From the NCBI RefSeq assembly GCF_003014535.1, contig NZ_PYGD01000002.1, positions 558,001-622,000 of the forward strand: a DNA stretch of 64,000 bases, in the 5' to 3' direction. Source of the DNA: Taibaiella chishuiensis (GTDB taxonomy: Bacteria; Bacteroidota; Bacteroidia; Chitinophagales; Chitinophagaceae). This document shows, one piece after another, positions 17,447 to 26,646 of this stretch (position 1 is its first letter; each line of letters starts with the position of its first letter). Below the pieces are notes generated by a model that searched no databases, was not told the origin of the DNA, and saw nothing but the letters and a program-made list of their open reading frames with translations. The translations under genes and the position numbers were made by a program.

Positions 17447-18280
17447 ATGCAGAACAGTAAAGTATGGTTGGTTACCGGCGCTTCCAAAGGCCTGGGGCTG
17501 GCCCTGGTACAACAATTATTAGCCGCAGGGCACCGCGTGGCGGCTACCTCGCGTGATACGGACACGCTCAGGCAGGCCGTTGATCACAAGGGCGCCGGCT
17601 TTTTGCCGCTGGCGGTCGCTTTGGGCGATGATGCAAGCGTAGCCGCCGCAGTACAGCAGGTACAGCAATATTTCGGAAGGATCGATGTGGTAGTGAACAA
17701 CGCCGGTTATGGTATCGGCGGTAGTATCGAAGAGTTGAGTGATAAAGAAACCCGCGATAGTTTCGATATTAATGTATTCGGTACGGTCAATGTGATCCGC
17801 CATGTATTGCCCCTGATGCGGGAACAGGGTACAGGGCATATCATCAATATATCGTCGATTGCAGGCATAGCGCCAACCCGTGGCTGGGCCATATACGGAG
17901 CCGCGAAACATGCCGTGGTCGGCCTTACCGAAGTATTGGCCGATGATGTAAAAGATTTCGGTATAAAAGTTACGCTTATTGCTCCCGGCGCTTTCCGCAC
18001 CAATTTTAATAATCCGGACTCCCTGGTATTATCGGAAAGAAAAATAGCGGCATACGATAGCATACGTACTGCACAGGAGCGTTTTGCCGCTGCGAGTGGC
18101 ACCCAGACCGGAGATCCGCAGCAAGCCGCCCGGGTAATGATCGGCCTGGCTGATATGCCTGAGCCGCCTTTATACCTGCTCCTCGGAAGCGATGCGTATG
18201 CCCGGGCTTTTCAGAAGCTGGACCTGCTCGCCGTTGCTTACCGGCAATACGAAGCCCTGGCGAAGTCGACCGACTATTGA
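17447..18280 (+). CDS. Short-chain dehydrogenase/reductase (SDR)
   Basis: Classical SDR of 277 residues. It has the cofactor motif TGASKGLG near residue 11, VVNNAGYG, and the catalytic serine and tyrosine-lysine segment (INISSIAG..., YGAAKHAVVG). The C-terminal extension (PPLYLLLGSDAYARAFQKLDLL) matches the group of SDRs that resemble retinol or 3-oxoacyl reductases with an extra C-terminal helix. Start chosen by the -7 box at 17420. Paired with the AraC gene upstream. Confidence 0.92.
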   Translation: MQNSKVWLVTGASKGLGLALVQQLLAAGHRVAATSRDTDTLRQAVDHKGAGFLPLAVALGDDASVAAAVQQVQQYFGRIDVVVNNAGYGIGGSIEELSDKETRDSFDINVFGTVNVIRHVLPLMREQGTGHIINISSIAGIAPTRGWAIYGAAKHAVVGLTEVLADDVKDFGIKVTLIAPGAFRTNFNNPDSLVLSERKIAAYDSIRTAQERFAAASGTQTGDPQQAARVMIGLADMPEPPLYLLLGSDAYARAFQKLDLLAVAYRQYEALAKSTDY

Positions 18281-18296
18281 TCCTGCAGCGCCGCTA

Positions 18297-19202
18297 TCAA
18301 TTAAATCCGGACCTGAATTGAACCGGGGATAACAGGGTCTTCATCTTGAACAGCCTGCTGAAGGATTGCGGGTGTTCGAAGCCCAGCTGGTAAGCCACCT
18401 CGCTAACCGACAGGGTGGTGCCAGAGAGCAATTCCTTGGACCGTTCAATCAGCTTCTGGTGAATATGCTGCTGGGCGTTGAGACCGGTGAGGGAGCGCAG
18501 CATATCGCTTAGGTAATTGGGGGAGTAATGCAGGTGCCCGGCCAGGTATTGTACGGTAGGTATGCCATGGGTAATGGCTTGCTCCCCGGCGAAATATTGA
18601 TGCAGCAAAGATTCCAACTGTTGCAGCAACTCGCTGGTTGCGACCTGGCGGGTGCAGAACTGCCGTTTGTAAAAACGTTTGGCATAACTCAATAACAGTT
18701 CGATATGCGCAATCAATACTTCGCGGCTGAAGTCGTCGATCCGGCTGTTCAGTTCCTGCCGGATATTGGTATAGATCGCATGAATGCTGGTTCTTTCCTC
18801 TTCCGAAAGGTGCAGTGCTTCGTTAGAGGCGTAAGAGAAGAAGCCGTATTGATTAATTTTTGCGGCCAGGGGGTAACCCTGCAGCAGGTCGGGGTGGAAG
18901 ATCAGCGAGTAGCCTTCATTGTCTTCGTAGCTGGCTGCCCCGCCCACGACCTGGTTTGGCGCCGTAAATAAAATGCTGCCTTCGTCGAAATCATAATATC
19001 CCTGGCCGTACCTGAATTTGCCGGATAGTTTGGTAATAAAGGTGACCTTATACAGGTTGGTTACGTAGCTCTCCGGTAGCCGGGATCGCCTGGCCTGTAT
19101 CGTCTGCGTGGCTATCATGGTGACCAGCGGATGCTGCGGACCGGGAAGGCCCAGGGTGCGGTGTATCTGGGCAATCGATTCCATCTTGGTTACTTTAGAC
19201 AT
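18297..19202 (-). CDS. AraC-family transcriptional regulator
   Basis: Regulator of 301 residues, with the AraC helix-turn-helix pair at the C-terminus (TVQYLAGHLHYSPNYLSDMLRSLTG and LSVSEVAYQLGFEHPQSFSRLFKMK, then LSPVQFR). The N-terminal sensor includes FRYGQGYYDFDEGSILFTAPNQ, a cupin-like pattern. Only 16 bases separate its stop from that of the convergent SDR. An SDR gene lies upstream on the same strand, separated by a 15-bp hairpin. Confidence 0.9.
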   Translation of the reverse strand: MSKVTKMESIAQIHRTLGLPGPQHPLVTMIATQTIQARRSRLPESYVTNLYKVTFITKLSGKFRYGQGYYDFDEGSILFTAPNQVVGGAASYEDNEGYSLIFHPDLLQGYPLAAKINQYGFFSYASNEALHLSEEERTSIHAIYTNIRQELNSRIDDFSREVLIAHIELLLSYAKRFYKRQFCTRQVATSELLQQLESLLHQYFAGEQAITHGIPTVQYLAGHLHYSPNYLSDMLRSLTGLNAQQHIHQKLIERSKELLSGTTLSVSEVAYQLGFEHPQSFSRLFKMKTLLSPVQFRSGFN

Positions 19203-19226
19203 GGCACTTTATTTTTAGAGGATAAC

Positions 19227-19263
19227 AACCAGGACCGGTAAAATCGGGTTACCGGTCCTGGTT
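19227..19263 (-). terminator. Hairpin terminator between SDR and AraC genes
   Basis: A perfect 15-bp stem AACCAGGACCGGTAA/TTACCGGTCCTGGTT with a 7-base loop. It follows the minus-strand SDR gene by about 40 bases; the minus-strand continuation is moderately T-rich. Confidence 0.7.
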
Positions 19264-19301
19264 AGAATGATGGTACGTTTTACAAGAGTTCCCGGCGCCT
19301 G

Positions 19302-20069
19302 TTACCAGGGCAGGATGCCATCCGGCCCGGTGAAGCCTGCAGTGGGACCATCGGTCTCCAGCGCTACACGTACCGGTTCGCGCGAACCCACTTCAATACT
19401 GTCGGTGCCCTGGAAGTTGTTGAGGGCAGTGGCGGTATAACCGGGACTGGTCGCGTTGACCTTGATGTTTTCTTTTTCCAGTTCCAGGGCAAAGGCCATC
19501 GTAACGGCATTCAGTGCTGTTTTAGAGGCGGCATAAACCACGCCGAAATGATCTCTTGCCCAACAGTCGGGATCGGCGACCCAGGTAAGCGAACCCAGGC
19601 CGCTGGATACGTTGACGATCCTTGCTGCTTTCGATTTACGTAACAGGGGCAGGGCAGCCTGTGTAACGGCAATAACACCGAAAACATTGGTTTCCCAAAC
19701 GGTACGGACTTCGTCCAGGTCGGCGGTAACGGCCCGGCCCGCTTCCATAATTTCTTCCAGTGCACGGCCCGGTTTGCCGGCATGAGAGATACCTGCATTG
19801 TTGACCAGGAGGTCCAGCCGGCCTGCTGTGGCTTCGATGCGTGCCATGGCGGCGTCGATCGTAGTCTTTTGGGTTACGTCGAGCTCGATGGCATGCGCAT
19901 GGTCGCCGAGCTGTGCGGCAGCGGCAAGGCCGCGGTCCATATTGCGTGCCCCTAGGTATACGGTGTAGCCATGGGCGGCCAGTTCTTTTGCGATCTGGAG
20001 GCCTACGCCCTGGTTGGCACCTGTTACCAGGGCTACGGGTTGTTGAGCGGATGCTGATTGATGTTCCAT
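19302..20069 (-). CDS. Short-chain dehydrogenase/reductase (SDR)
   Basis: Classical SDR of 255 residues with TGANQGVG near the N-terminus, LLVNNAGIS, NVSSGLGSL and the catalytic YAASKTALN. The C-terminal end (DGPTAGFTGPDGILPW) resembles that of the SDR at 5439 (DGPTAKFISEEYFPEP..PW), so both belong to the same branch. The longer frame to 20156 has only a non-coding-looking extension; the ATG at 20069 puts the Rossmann motif in its usual place. Confidence 0.92.
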   Translation of the reverse strand: MEHQSASAQQPVALVTGANQGVGLQIAKELAAHGYTVYLGARNMDRGLAAAAQLGDHAHAIELDVTQKTTIDAAMARIEATAGRLDLLVNNAGISHAGKPGRALEEIMEAGRAVTADLDEVRTVWETNVFGVIAVTQAALPLLRKSKAARIVNVSSGLGSLTWVADPDCWARDHFGVVYAASKTALNAVTMAFALELEKENIKVNATSPGYTATALNNFQGTDSIEVGSREPVRVALETDGPTAGFTGPDGILPW

Positions 20070-20211
20070 AAGATAATATTCCTGAATTTTTAAGGATACA
20101 AAATTCAAGATTAACCCGTTGCCGGACCTAACCGGATCAGGGATATCCATAACCAAAATGCATACAGCAGGTACGAAGGACTAGGTGCGTGTTGCAAGCA
20201 ACCGGAACTTA

Positions 20212-20823
20212 TTATGGGTTTAGCGATGACGGATCTTTTCTCAGTATGCCCGTTGCTACGCTTTCCTGCAACAGGTTTTCTGCGTACTGCCAGAGCGCGG
20301 CCGAGCCTTCCCCGATCGCTTTTTTCTTATTATAAACCGTTTGGAAGGGTACGTCGTACTCCGCCCAGGTGCCCCCCTTATTGCTGGTGTTCTGCAACAG
20401 CGGCTCGAAGCGGTCCATAGCCCGGGCAAACTTTGCATCGGCTGTAATGCCGGCTTCAAATTCTTCCCAGATGTCTATAAATTCCCGGGCCTGCGGTTCG
20501 GGCAGCATGCCGAAAATGCGCGCTGCTGCCAGGCGCTCTTCATCGGTATTGGTATGGTTTTTCGTGGTATCATAAATAAACGTGTCGCCGGCATCGATTT
20601 CAACCAGGTCGTGGATCAGTACCATTTTCAATACCCGCAGCACATCGACCGGCTGGTTGGCATGTTGGACCAGTACCAGTGTCATCATGGCGAGGTGCCA
20701 GCTGTGTTCCGCGTCATTTTCGTGCCGGTCGCTGTTGAATAACCTGGTCCTGCGCCGGATGTATTTTAGTTTATCGATCTCTTTAATGAAGGCTACCTGC
20801 TTCAGCAAATCTTCTGGGTGCAT
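20212..20823 (-). CDS. HD-domain hydrolase, YfbR/HDDC2-like
   Basis: Metal-dependent phosphohydrolase of 203 residues. The HD-domain ligands are visible in order: R..RHENDAEHSWHLAMMTL (His of the first motif), MVLIHDLVEIDAGDTF (the HD pair) and a C-terminal aspartate in FARAMDRFEPLLQN. This matches the HD_3 family, whose members such as YfbR and HDDC2 are 5'-deoxynucleotidases. The exact substrate is inferred from family only. It is transcribed alone from a -7 box at 20849-20856. Confidence 0.9.
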   Translation of the reverse strand: MHPEDLLKQVAFIKEIDKLKYIRRRTRLFNSDRHENDAEHSWHLAMMTLVLVQHANQPVDVLRVLKMVLIHDLVEIDAGDTFIYDTTKNHTNTDEERLAAARIFGMLPEPQAREFIDIWEEFEAGITADAKFARAMDRFEPLLQNTSNKGGTWAEYDVPFQTVYNKKKAIGEGSAALWQYAENLLQESVATGILRKDPSSLNP

Positions 20824-20848
20824 GCTTTCGGTATTGGATGATGAAGGT

Positions 20849-20856
20849 CAAAGTTA
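20849..20856 (-). promoter_or_regulatory. -7 promoter element of the HD hydrolase gene
   Basis: Minus-strand TAACTTTG, exact consensus, 25 bases upstream of the ATG at 20823. Confidence 0.5.
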
Positions 20857-21565
20857 CACCGGTAATAGTTACGATGAAGGTGTTTGCCATATCGGTACAT
20901 TGCCCTTTGCTTCGTATTGCTGGTCCGTTGCCGGGGGGAAAAGCGTTATAGCTTACCGTTGTCGGCACTGGTGCGATCGTCGCGGCCGGGACCCGGTATA
21001 CTTTGTCTTGCCGGCCGCGAATAGTTTTTGACCTTAGTACAAACAGAAAGACTGTAAGTCTCATAATGATACGCGTTAGTGATAGATGGGCTGGAAACCT
21101 GCGCCTGGCCTGCGATACAGCAATAGCGCAAGGACTTTGAGTTTTCTGACCTTACAATTTGTATGTAAAAACATCATTTATGCACGTTTTTAAACAGGCG
21201 TGTTTTCGTCGTTAAAAGTTGCCATCTGCAAGGCGTAAACGTAATGATGAAGCCCCGGGGATACAGGTGTAAAAAGCGGTACAATGATCTCCAGGAAAAG
21301 CCGGTTTGGTTCCTGGTATTTTGTTTTTTAATGTCCTGTAAAACTTTGTTTAAAAAGTATTTGTGTCGTTTTGTTTCTGTGCTGAAAGGCCTTCCGGGAC
21401 AAGGTTTCAGCATAGCTAAAATTGTAATTACAGGTGGGCATAAACGCCGCGTGATTGGTACAGATGGAGGGTTCTGTTCCGGGTGTAATTGCTGTTTTGC
21501 TCCCGGTTTGCGTAACCAACCTTCATCCTTTATGCGCCGTCTATGGTCAAAAAAAGACCATTATT
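20857..21565. other. Long intergenic region without a recognised gene
   Basis: About 700 bases between divergent genes. Open frames here have no family resemblance and read through stop-poor shadow sequence. The 3' part (21320-21450) is AT-rich and probably carries the leader and promoter of the secreted hydrolase gene. No known RNA structure was recognised. Confidence 0.4.
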
Positions 21566-22831
21566 ATGAACAGATTGAAGGGCATCGTGACCGTACTCGT
21601 TTTAAGTTTCAGCTCCCTGTACGCTCAGGGCAAAATCAAAAAAGTATTATTCATCGGCAATAGTTATACGTCGACCAACGACCTGCCGCTGATCATTGCT
21701 AAAATGGCTGCAGCCGGTGGCGACAGCCTCGTGTATAAAAAGAGTATAGATGGTGGGAGATGGTTCCGGCAGCATGCCACCGATCCGGCTACGCTTAATT
21801 TAATTGCCGAGGGCAATTGGGACTACGTCGTACTACAGGAGCAAAGCCAGGCGCCTGCTTTCCAGGAATACCAGGTGATACGCGATGTATATCCCTATGC
21901 CAAAAAACTGGACAGCCTGGTACATAAATACAACAAATGCACCAAGACCGTTTTTTATATGACCTGGGGCAGGCAGATCGGGGATACACAGAATTGTGCC
22001 AACCACCCCGAGGTCTGTACTTATGCCGGTATGGACGATCTGCTGCAGCTTCGCTACAGTAAGATGGCGGAGGATAACGCCGCACAGTTATGCCCGGTAG
22101 GCCGCGTATGGCGCAACATCCGGACGAATCATCCCGGTATCACGCTTTATATTCCCGATGGAAGTCATCCTTCGCCGGCGGGATCCTTTATCGCCGCTTC
22201 CGGTTTTTATACGATGTTTTTCGGCAAGGATCCCAGCCTGAATGCCTTTACCGGCGGGTTGCCGGTAGCCGATGCCAATATCATCAAACAGGCGGCCAAA
22301 GCGATCGTATATGATAGCCTGGCCTATTGGAAAAGGCATTCCCCGGAACCGTTGTCGGCCTTTTCGTATACGAAGCATAACAACGATGTCGCCTTTCATG
22401 CACCAACCGTAGCAGGTGTTACATACGAATGGGACTTCGGAGATGCGGGCGCAAAAGGTACTACCGCCGATGTTAACCATACCTACGCGCAGCAGGGAAC
22501 CTATACGGTATGCCTGAAGGTGTATAATGCCTGCGATACTTCAGTTACCTGTCAAACGGTAAACCTGGGTACAACAGGCATTAACGGCAACAGCCAAACT
22601 GTGGCCAGGTACTATCCCAACCCGACCACCGGTATGCTGACCCTGGAGCTTCCTGCAGCCGGGTATCGCTATGCCGTCTACAACACCGTAGGGGCATTGC
22701 TGATGGAGGGACGACTGGCGCAGGCCAATGCGGGCCTGGATCTGCGTGCGCTGGCAACCGGTATGTACTTTGTACAACTAACGGATGTCGATCATAATGC
22801 CGAAGTGATCCGGGTGGTAAAGAGCCTGTAA
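21566..22831 (+). CDS. Secreted SGNH/GDSL-type hydrolase with PKD and T9SS domains
   Basis: Exported protein of 421 residues. Signal peptide ~1-20 (VLVLSFSSLYAQ). The SGNH hydrolase domain (~25-270) has block I FIGNSYTSTNDL with the nucleophile at S33, and DGSHPSPAGSF carrying the catalytic Asp and His; this resembles the DUF4886-like branch. A PKD-like Ig fold follows (~280-350: YEWDFGDAG..VNHTYAQQGTYTVCLKVYN), then a T9SS type A sorting domain (YYPNPTTGMLTLEL..GMYFVQLTDVD). SGNH proteins are esterases or glycan deacetylases; a surface or secreted carbohydrate esterase is plausible. Start at 21566 because upstream residues do not look coding. Confidence 0.88.
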   Translation: MNRLKGIVTVLVLSFSSLYAQGKIKKVLFIGNSYTSTNDLPLIIAKMAAAGGDSLVYKKSIDGGRWFRQHATDPATLNLIAEGNWDYVVLQEQSQAPAFQEYQVIRDVYPYAKKLDSLVHKYNKCTKTVFYMTWGRQIGDTQNCANHPEVCTYAGMDDLLQLRYSKMAEDNAAQLCPVGRVWRNIRTNHPGITLYIPDGSHPSPAGSFIAASGFYTMFFGKDPSLNAFTGGLPVADANIIKQAAKAIVYDSLAYWKRHSPEPLSAFSYTKHNNDVAFHAPTVAGVTYEWDFGDAGAKGTTADVNHTYAQQGTYTVCLKVYNACDTSVTCQTVNLGTTGINGNSQTVARYYPNPTTGMLTLELPAAGYRYAVYNTVGALLMEGRLAQANAGLDLRALATGMYFVQLTDVDHNAEVIRVVKSL

Positions 22832-22887
22832 ACTAAGATATTGAAGTTGCAGTTCAGCCTGCAGCGATAAAAAGCTTTGAGACTAAC

Positions 22888-22929
22888 CACACAAAGGCAG
22901 GGCTGGGTATCCGGCCCTGCCTTTGTGTG
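22888..22929 (+). terminator. Hairpin terminator
   Basis: A perfect 16-bp stem CACACAAAGGCAGGGC/GCCCTGCCTTTGTGTG with a 10-base loop, 56 bases after the stop codon. A T-run is missing after the stem. Confidence 0.7.
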
Positions 22930-23084
22930 CGCTGATGATTAAACCCCGTATAAATGCTGAAACAGAACGGATCCGGCCCGGGGTAACCGGGCTCCTGTTA
23001 CCTTATCGTTAGCTGCGGTTTTACATGCAAGGCTTTGCTTATTTTTACAGGTTTTTTGACCTTGTACCCTTAACCCTTTAAACC

Positions 23085-24995
23085 GTGAACCTGAAACTTT
23101 TACTTTTTGCAATGCTGTTTGCCTGTTGCTGCAGTTCCTTGCCCGCTCAAAACCTTCAATGGATAAAATCATTTGGTCCGAATACGACCATACAGGCAAA
23201 TGCCCAGAAAATAACCCGCGATCCTGCAGGTAATATTTATATCGGGGGATCATTCCGGGGCACCGTAGATTTTGATCCCGGTCCCGGTGTATTTGAAGTT
23301 ACGGCCAACCCCTTCAGCAGCGCTTATTTATTGAAGGTGGATGCCAACGGGAATTTCCTGTGGGTAAGAAGCTGGGCAGATATAGAAGTAAGTGGCCTGG
23401 AAATCGATGCTGCCGATCATTTATACGTAACGGGCGCCAATGGTCTCGCTAAAAAATATGCGGCAGATGGTACCCTGATCTGGTCGAAGACGATACCCGG
23501 AAACGCCGAAACCAGGGCGATCAAAATCCTGGATAACAATTTGTATTTCGTTGGCGGACTCGCCGGTACTTTAACCTACACTACGGCAAACGGCACGCAG
23601 ACCGCCATCTCGAATGGGCAGCGCGATATCTTCATTATGAAGGCCGACACCAGCGGCCAGATCAAATGGCTGAAACAGATCGGGGGTGTCGACGACGACC
23701 GGGCATTTTGTTTAACAACAACGAGCGATGGTAAAATAGTGGTGGGCGGCACCTACCGCAATACTGTTGATTTTGACCCCGGTCCCGGCGTATATAATCT
23801 TACTTCTTTAAATGTGGATGAAGCATTCGTGGTACAGCTGGATACCAATGGCAACTTTCAATGGGCGGATGGCTTTATAGGTGCAGGCAACTCCATAGTC
23901 AATGGCCTGGCTACAGACAACGGTAACAACATCTACGGTGTAGGTTATTATACCATAAACCTCGACCTGGACCCTACGGCCGGGCAAAACCTCGTTACTT
24001 CGAACGGATCGGATGATATCTTTTACTTCAAGTTAAATCCATCCGGCAATGTGCTGTGGGGTAAGTCGATTGGTGGCTCAAGTAATGACTGGGGTTACCA
24101 GGTGAACCTAACCCCGGGGGGCGGATTAATTATCAGCGGCCGGTATTCGAGTGCCAATGTGAATTTTGATCCGGGCAATTCTAATTTTACGCACTCCTGT
24201 AACGGCGCCGGTAATGTTTATTTTATCAGTGCAGATGCTGACGGACAGTTTTTAAATGCCGGCTTTATCGAGGGTACGAGCTTGATCGATATCACCCAGT
24301 TGCGCATCCTTCCTGGTGGCGGCTTCCTGGTAACCGGCTCCTATAACTACTGTGGCAACGGCTGTGATTTTGACCCGGGTAGTGGTACGCAGGATCTGCC
24401 TGCGCTCGACGGGTTAGCGCGTCATGCCTATTTTGCGCAGTATAGCGACATCATGCCTTTACCGCTGCACCTGCTGCGCATTAATGCCGCCAGGACAGAG
24501 CAGGGCAACCTGGTGTCCTGGACCACAACGGATGAGGTGGGCGTACGCCACTATGAAATTGAACGGAGCTTTAATAGTATCGATTTTGAACAGGCCGGTA
24601 TCGTTGCTGCCTATAACCGTACCGGTATCCACCAATATGGGTTTACTGATATTGACGGGGTGAACTATGGAGCAAGCGTATACTATCGTATCAAGATGGT
24701 GGACCGGGACAACTCCTATAAATACTCGAAGATCGTGTCGTTGACAGGCAGCAAGCCGGGCGATGGGATAATACTTAGTCCCAACCCTGTAACCGATATA
24801 CTTGTTGTTGGCGGCGCGGCCGAAAACGATAAGCTGCTGGTGCGGGATATATGCGGGCATGTGGTGATGTCCGGTGTGCTGCATAAGCCGGCAGGTAACA
24901 GGCTTGATGTAAGGCAACTGCTGCCTGGTATATATATACTATCTGTGGTAAGAGCGGATGGGGCCGTAATCCATACTAAATTTACCAGGCAGTAA
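23085..24995 (+). CDS. Secreted propeller-like repeat protein with T9SS sorting domain
   Basis: Exported protein of 636 residues starting with GTG; signal peptide ~1-22 (ACCCSSLPAQ). Residues ~22-455 consist of repeats of about 45-90 residues with GNIYIGGSFRGTVDFDPGPGV-type units: VDFDPGPGV occurs exactly twice, with variants LDLDPTAG, VNFDPGNS and CDFDPGSG. Each is followed by VDANGNFLW-type strands, a pattern of SBBP/beta-propeller repeats. A fibronectin-like domain follows (~460-560: NLVSWTTTDEVGVRHYEIERS), and the C-terminus is a T9SS type A domain (LSPNPVTDILVV..LPGIYILSVVRADG). Function unknown; probably a structural or adhesive surface protein. Confidence 0.85.
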   Translation: MNLKLLLFAMLFACCCSSLPAQNLQWIKSFGPNTTIQANAQKITRDPAGNIYIGGSFRGTVDFDPGPGVFEVTANPFSSAYLLKVDANGNFLWVRSWADIEVSGLEIDAADHLYVTGANGLAKKYAADGTLIWSKTIPGNAETRAIKILDNNLYFVGGLAGTLTYTTANGTQTAISNGQRDIFIMKADTSGQIKWLKQIGGVDDDRAFCLTTTSDGKIVVGGTYRNTVDFDPGPGVYNLTSLNVDEAFVVQLDTNGNFQWADGFIGAGNSIVNGLATDNGNNIYGVGYYTINLDLDPTAGQNLVTSNGSDDIFYFKLNPSGNVLWGKSIGGSSNDWGYQVNLTPGGGLIISGRYSSANVNFDPGNSNFTHSCNGAGNVYFISADADGQFLNAGFIEGTSLIDITQLRILPGGGFLVTGSYNYCGNGCDFDPGSGTQDLPALDGLARHAYFAQYSDIMPLPLHLLRINAARTEQGNLVSWTTTDEVGVRHYEIERSFNSIDFEQAGIVAAYNRTGIHQYGFTDIDGVNYGASVYYRIKMVDRDNSYKYSKIVSLTGSKPGDGIILSPNPVTDILVVGGAAENDKLLVRDICGHVVMSGVLHKPAGNRLDVRQLLPGIYILSVVRADGAVIHTKFTRQ

Positions 24996-25023
24996 AAACG
25001 GATATCTAACCGGGATCGGTGAA

Positions 25024-25055
25024 ACAGCCTGCAGCTACTGCAGGCTGTTTTGTTT
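25024..25055 (+). terminator. Rho-independent terminator
   Basis: A perfect 11-bp stem ACAGCCTGCAG/CTGCAGGCTGT with a CTA loop, followed by TTTGTTT. Confidence 0.88.
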
Positions 25056-25354
25056 GGTGGCAACGCAGAGCAGGTCCTATTACGCCGGTTTTATAAAAAA
25101 AGCGGTCCATCTTTAGGATGAAACCGCCGGGGTAAAAACAAAAAAACAATTTAAGTAAACGGATTATAACTATACTACCAAATTGGATGTTGTAGCGGAG
25201 AATGAAAAGCTAAATAATGTGAAATAGTATAAATTGTATGGGTCAGTGCGAACGACTGTTATTAATGGCGAAATAGTGTTAGCGTATTCAGTGTTCGTTG
25301 TTCATCAGGGCTATTTTTACTTTTTGAATCACTTTTTAAACTCAAAGTAGAACG
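25056..25354. other. Intergenic region, probable promoter
   Basis: About 300 bases, AT-rich, with no gene. A near-consensus -7 element with one extra base (TACTTTTTG, around 25317) lies about 30 bases before the next start codon. Confidence 0.35.
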
Positions 25355-26146
25355 ATGAAACAACTTATTACAACAGCAGTACTATTGACAACCATGATTT
25401 GCAGCGCCTTTGCCCAGCAAAGAAAAACAGGAGTAAGAGCATACTGGATCACACCAGATACCGCAGAGCTTACCGTTGTGCCCTGTAATGACTCTTTCGA
25501 CCTGGAGTTTTTGTTTATCAATGCAGGGCCGGATACCGTAAGGGTAACGGATACCTTCTTCTTCTTCGATCCTTTAACTCCGGACGGTAGGATTATGGGG
25601 GAGTACTTTACGGCGCCTGTACCCGCAGGCGATACCATAGCACACTACAAGTACAAAGCCAAGCTTTCGCAGATAGAACGGCTGGCTGATCCTGGTGATG
25701 ACTATAATGATGTATTCAAGCCTTTCTCCGATGGTACCTACGCGATATATTGTGCTGGGGTGAGCTTTTATAACGCCGCAACGCCCCCGGCCGGGTATTT
25801 GCAGCTCGATGCGGACATTGCGCCGCGTGCTGCCGCCGCCGGCATTAAAATAGACTGCAAGACGGGTATCGACGACCTGTTTACAGGCCGTACTGCGCCC
25901 GGCCTGGCGATATACCCCAATCCTGCCAGCAGGACGATTGCTTTCAAATACAACTTTGCGAATACCGGCGCTACCGTTCGCGTTACCGATATTGCGGGTC
26001 GTGTGGTCCTAGATAAAGATTTCGGCAAACAATCCGGTGAGCGCGAGATTTCATTGGATGTTTCCGGCCTGACCAATGGTATGTATTATGTAGAATTGAT
26101 CACGGATAAGCAACGCAGCGTGGGTAAAGTATCGATATCCAGGTAA
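25355..26146 (+). CDS. Secreted protein with T9SS sorting domain
   Basis: Exported protein of 263 residues with a signal peptide (~1-20, MICSAFAQ). Residues ~21-170 form a beta-rich domain with an aromatic and threonine-rich strand (TDTFFFFDPLTPDG) and two cysteines, which I cannot assign. The C-terminal ~80 residues are a T9SS type A sorting domain (LAIYPNPASRTIAFKY..VRVTDIAGRVVLD..NGMYYVELITDKQRSVGKVSI). It is a single-gene unit with a terminator on its 3' side. Function unknown. Confidence 0.82.
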   Translation: MKQLITTAVLLTTMICSAFAQQRKTGVRAYWITPDTAELTVVPCNDSFDLEFLFINAGPDTVRVTDTFFFFDPLTPDGRIMGEYFTAPVPAGDTIAHYKYKAKLSQIERLADPGDDYNDVFKPFSDGTYAIYCAGVSFYNAATPPAGYLQLDADIAPRAAAAGIKIDCKTGIDDLFTGRTAPGLAIYPNPASRTIAFKYNFANTGATVRVTDIAGRVVLDKDFGKQSGEREISLDVSGLTNGMYYVELITDKQRSVGKVSISR

Positions 26147-26217
26147 AGTATAAGCACTGTGCGCTGCCCGGTGATTATGTATTGAGATATGAAGCAGTAG
26201 CAGCAGCAAACAGACGG

Positions 26218-26249
26218 ACAAAGCCACCCTTGAGGTGGCTTTGTTGTTT
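26218..26249 (+). terminator. Rho-independent terminator
   Basis: A perfect 11-bp stem ACAAAGCCACC/GGTGGCTTTGT followed by TGTTT, about 70 bases after the secreted protein gene. Confidence 0.82.
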
Positions 26250-26380
26250 ATCTGCAGTGGTATTGTCTGCAGTACTGTGCCCCGGCCAGGAAGATAAAAG
26301 AGACTGCCGAAAGCCCTTTTGAAAGAGGAACGCAGGTAAGGACAACTGGGTGCTCATAAAGGCAGACTGCATTACCAAAC

Positions 26381-26410
26381 AAAAAAAGGCCACTCCGGGG
26401 AGTGGCCTTT
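26381..26410 (-). terminator. Rho-independent terminator on the minus strand
   Basis: A perfect 12-bp stem AAAGGCCACTCC/GGAGTGGCCTTT preceded on the plus strand by AAAAAAA, which gives a T-run in minus direction. It would end transcription of the gene at 26647; the 236 bases between hold no gene. Confidence 0.75.
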
Positions 26411-26646
26411 CGGGGCATTTGCCCTGCGCTTCGGGTATACAGCAGGAAGCGCTTACAGCAACAGGCCGATGACATTTTTAACCCCAGTTGCCAGGATTGG
26501 CGAGAGGTTGCTACAGATGTTATCAGTAATAGTTGGCGTGTGCAAAGGGCTGTTGTCCTGCTTCGTTACGCTTCCCGGCTGCAGGCCGGAGGGGCATCGT
26601 AGAAGGTATGCAGGATATTTTCAGCTTCAAGAGTAGTAGCGCCGTA

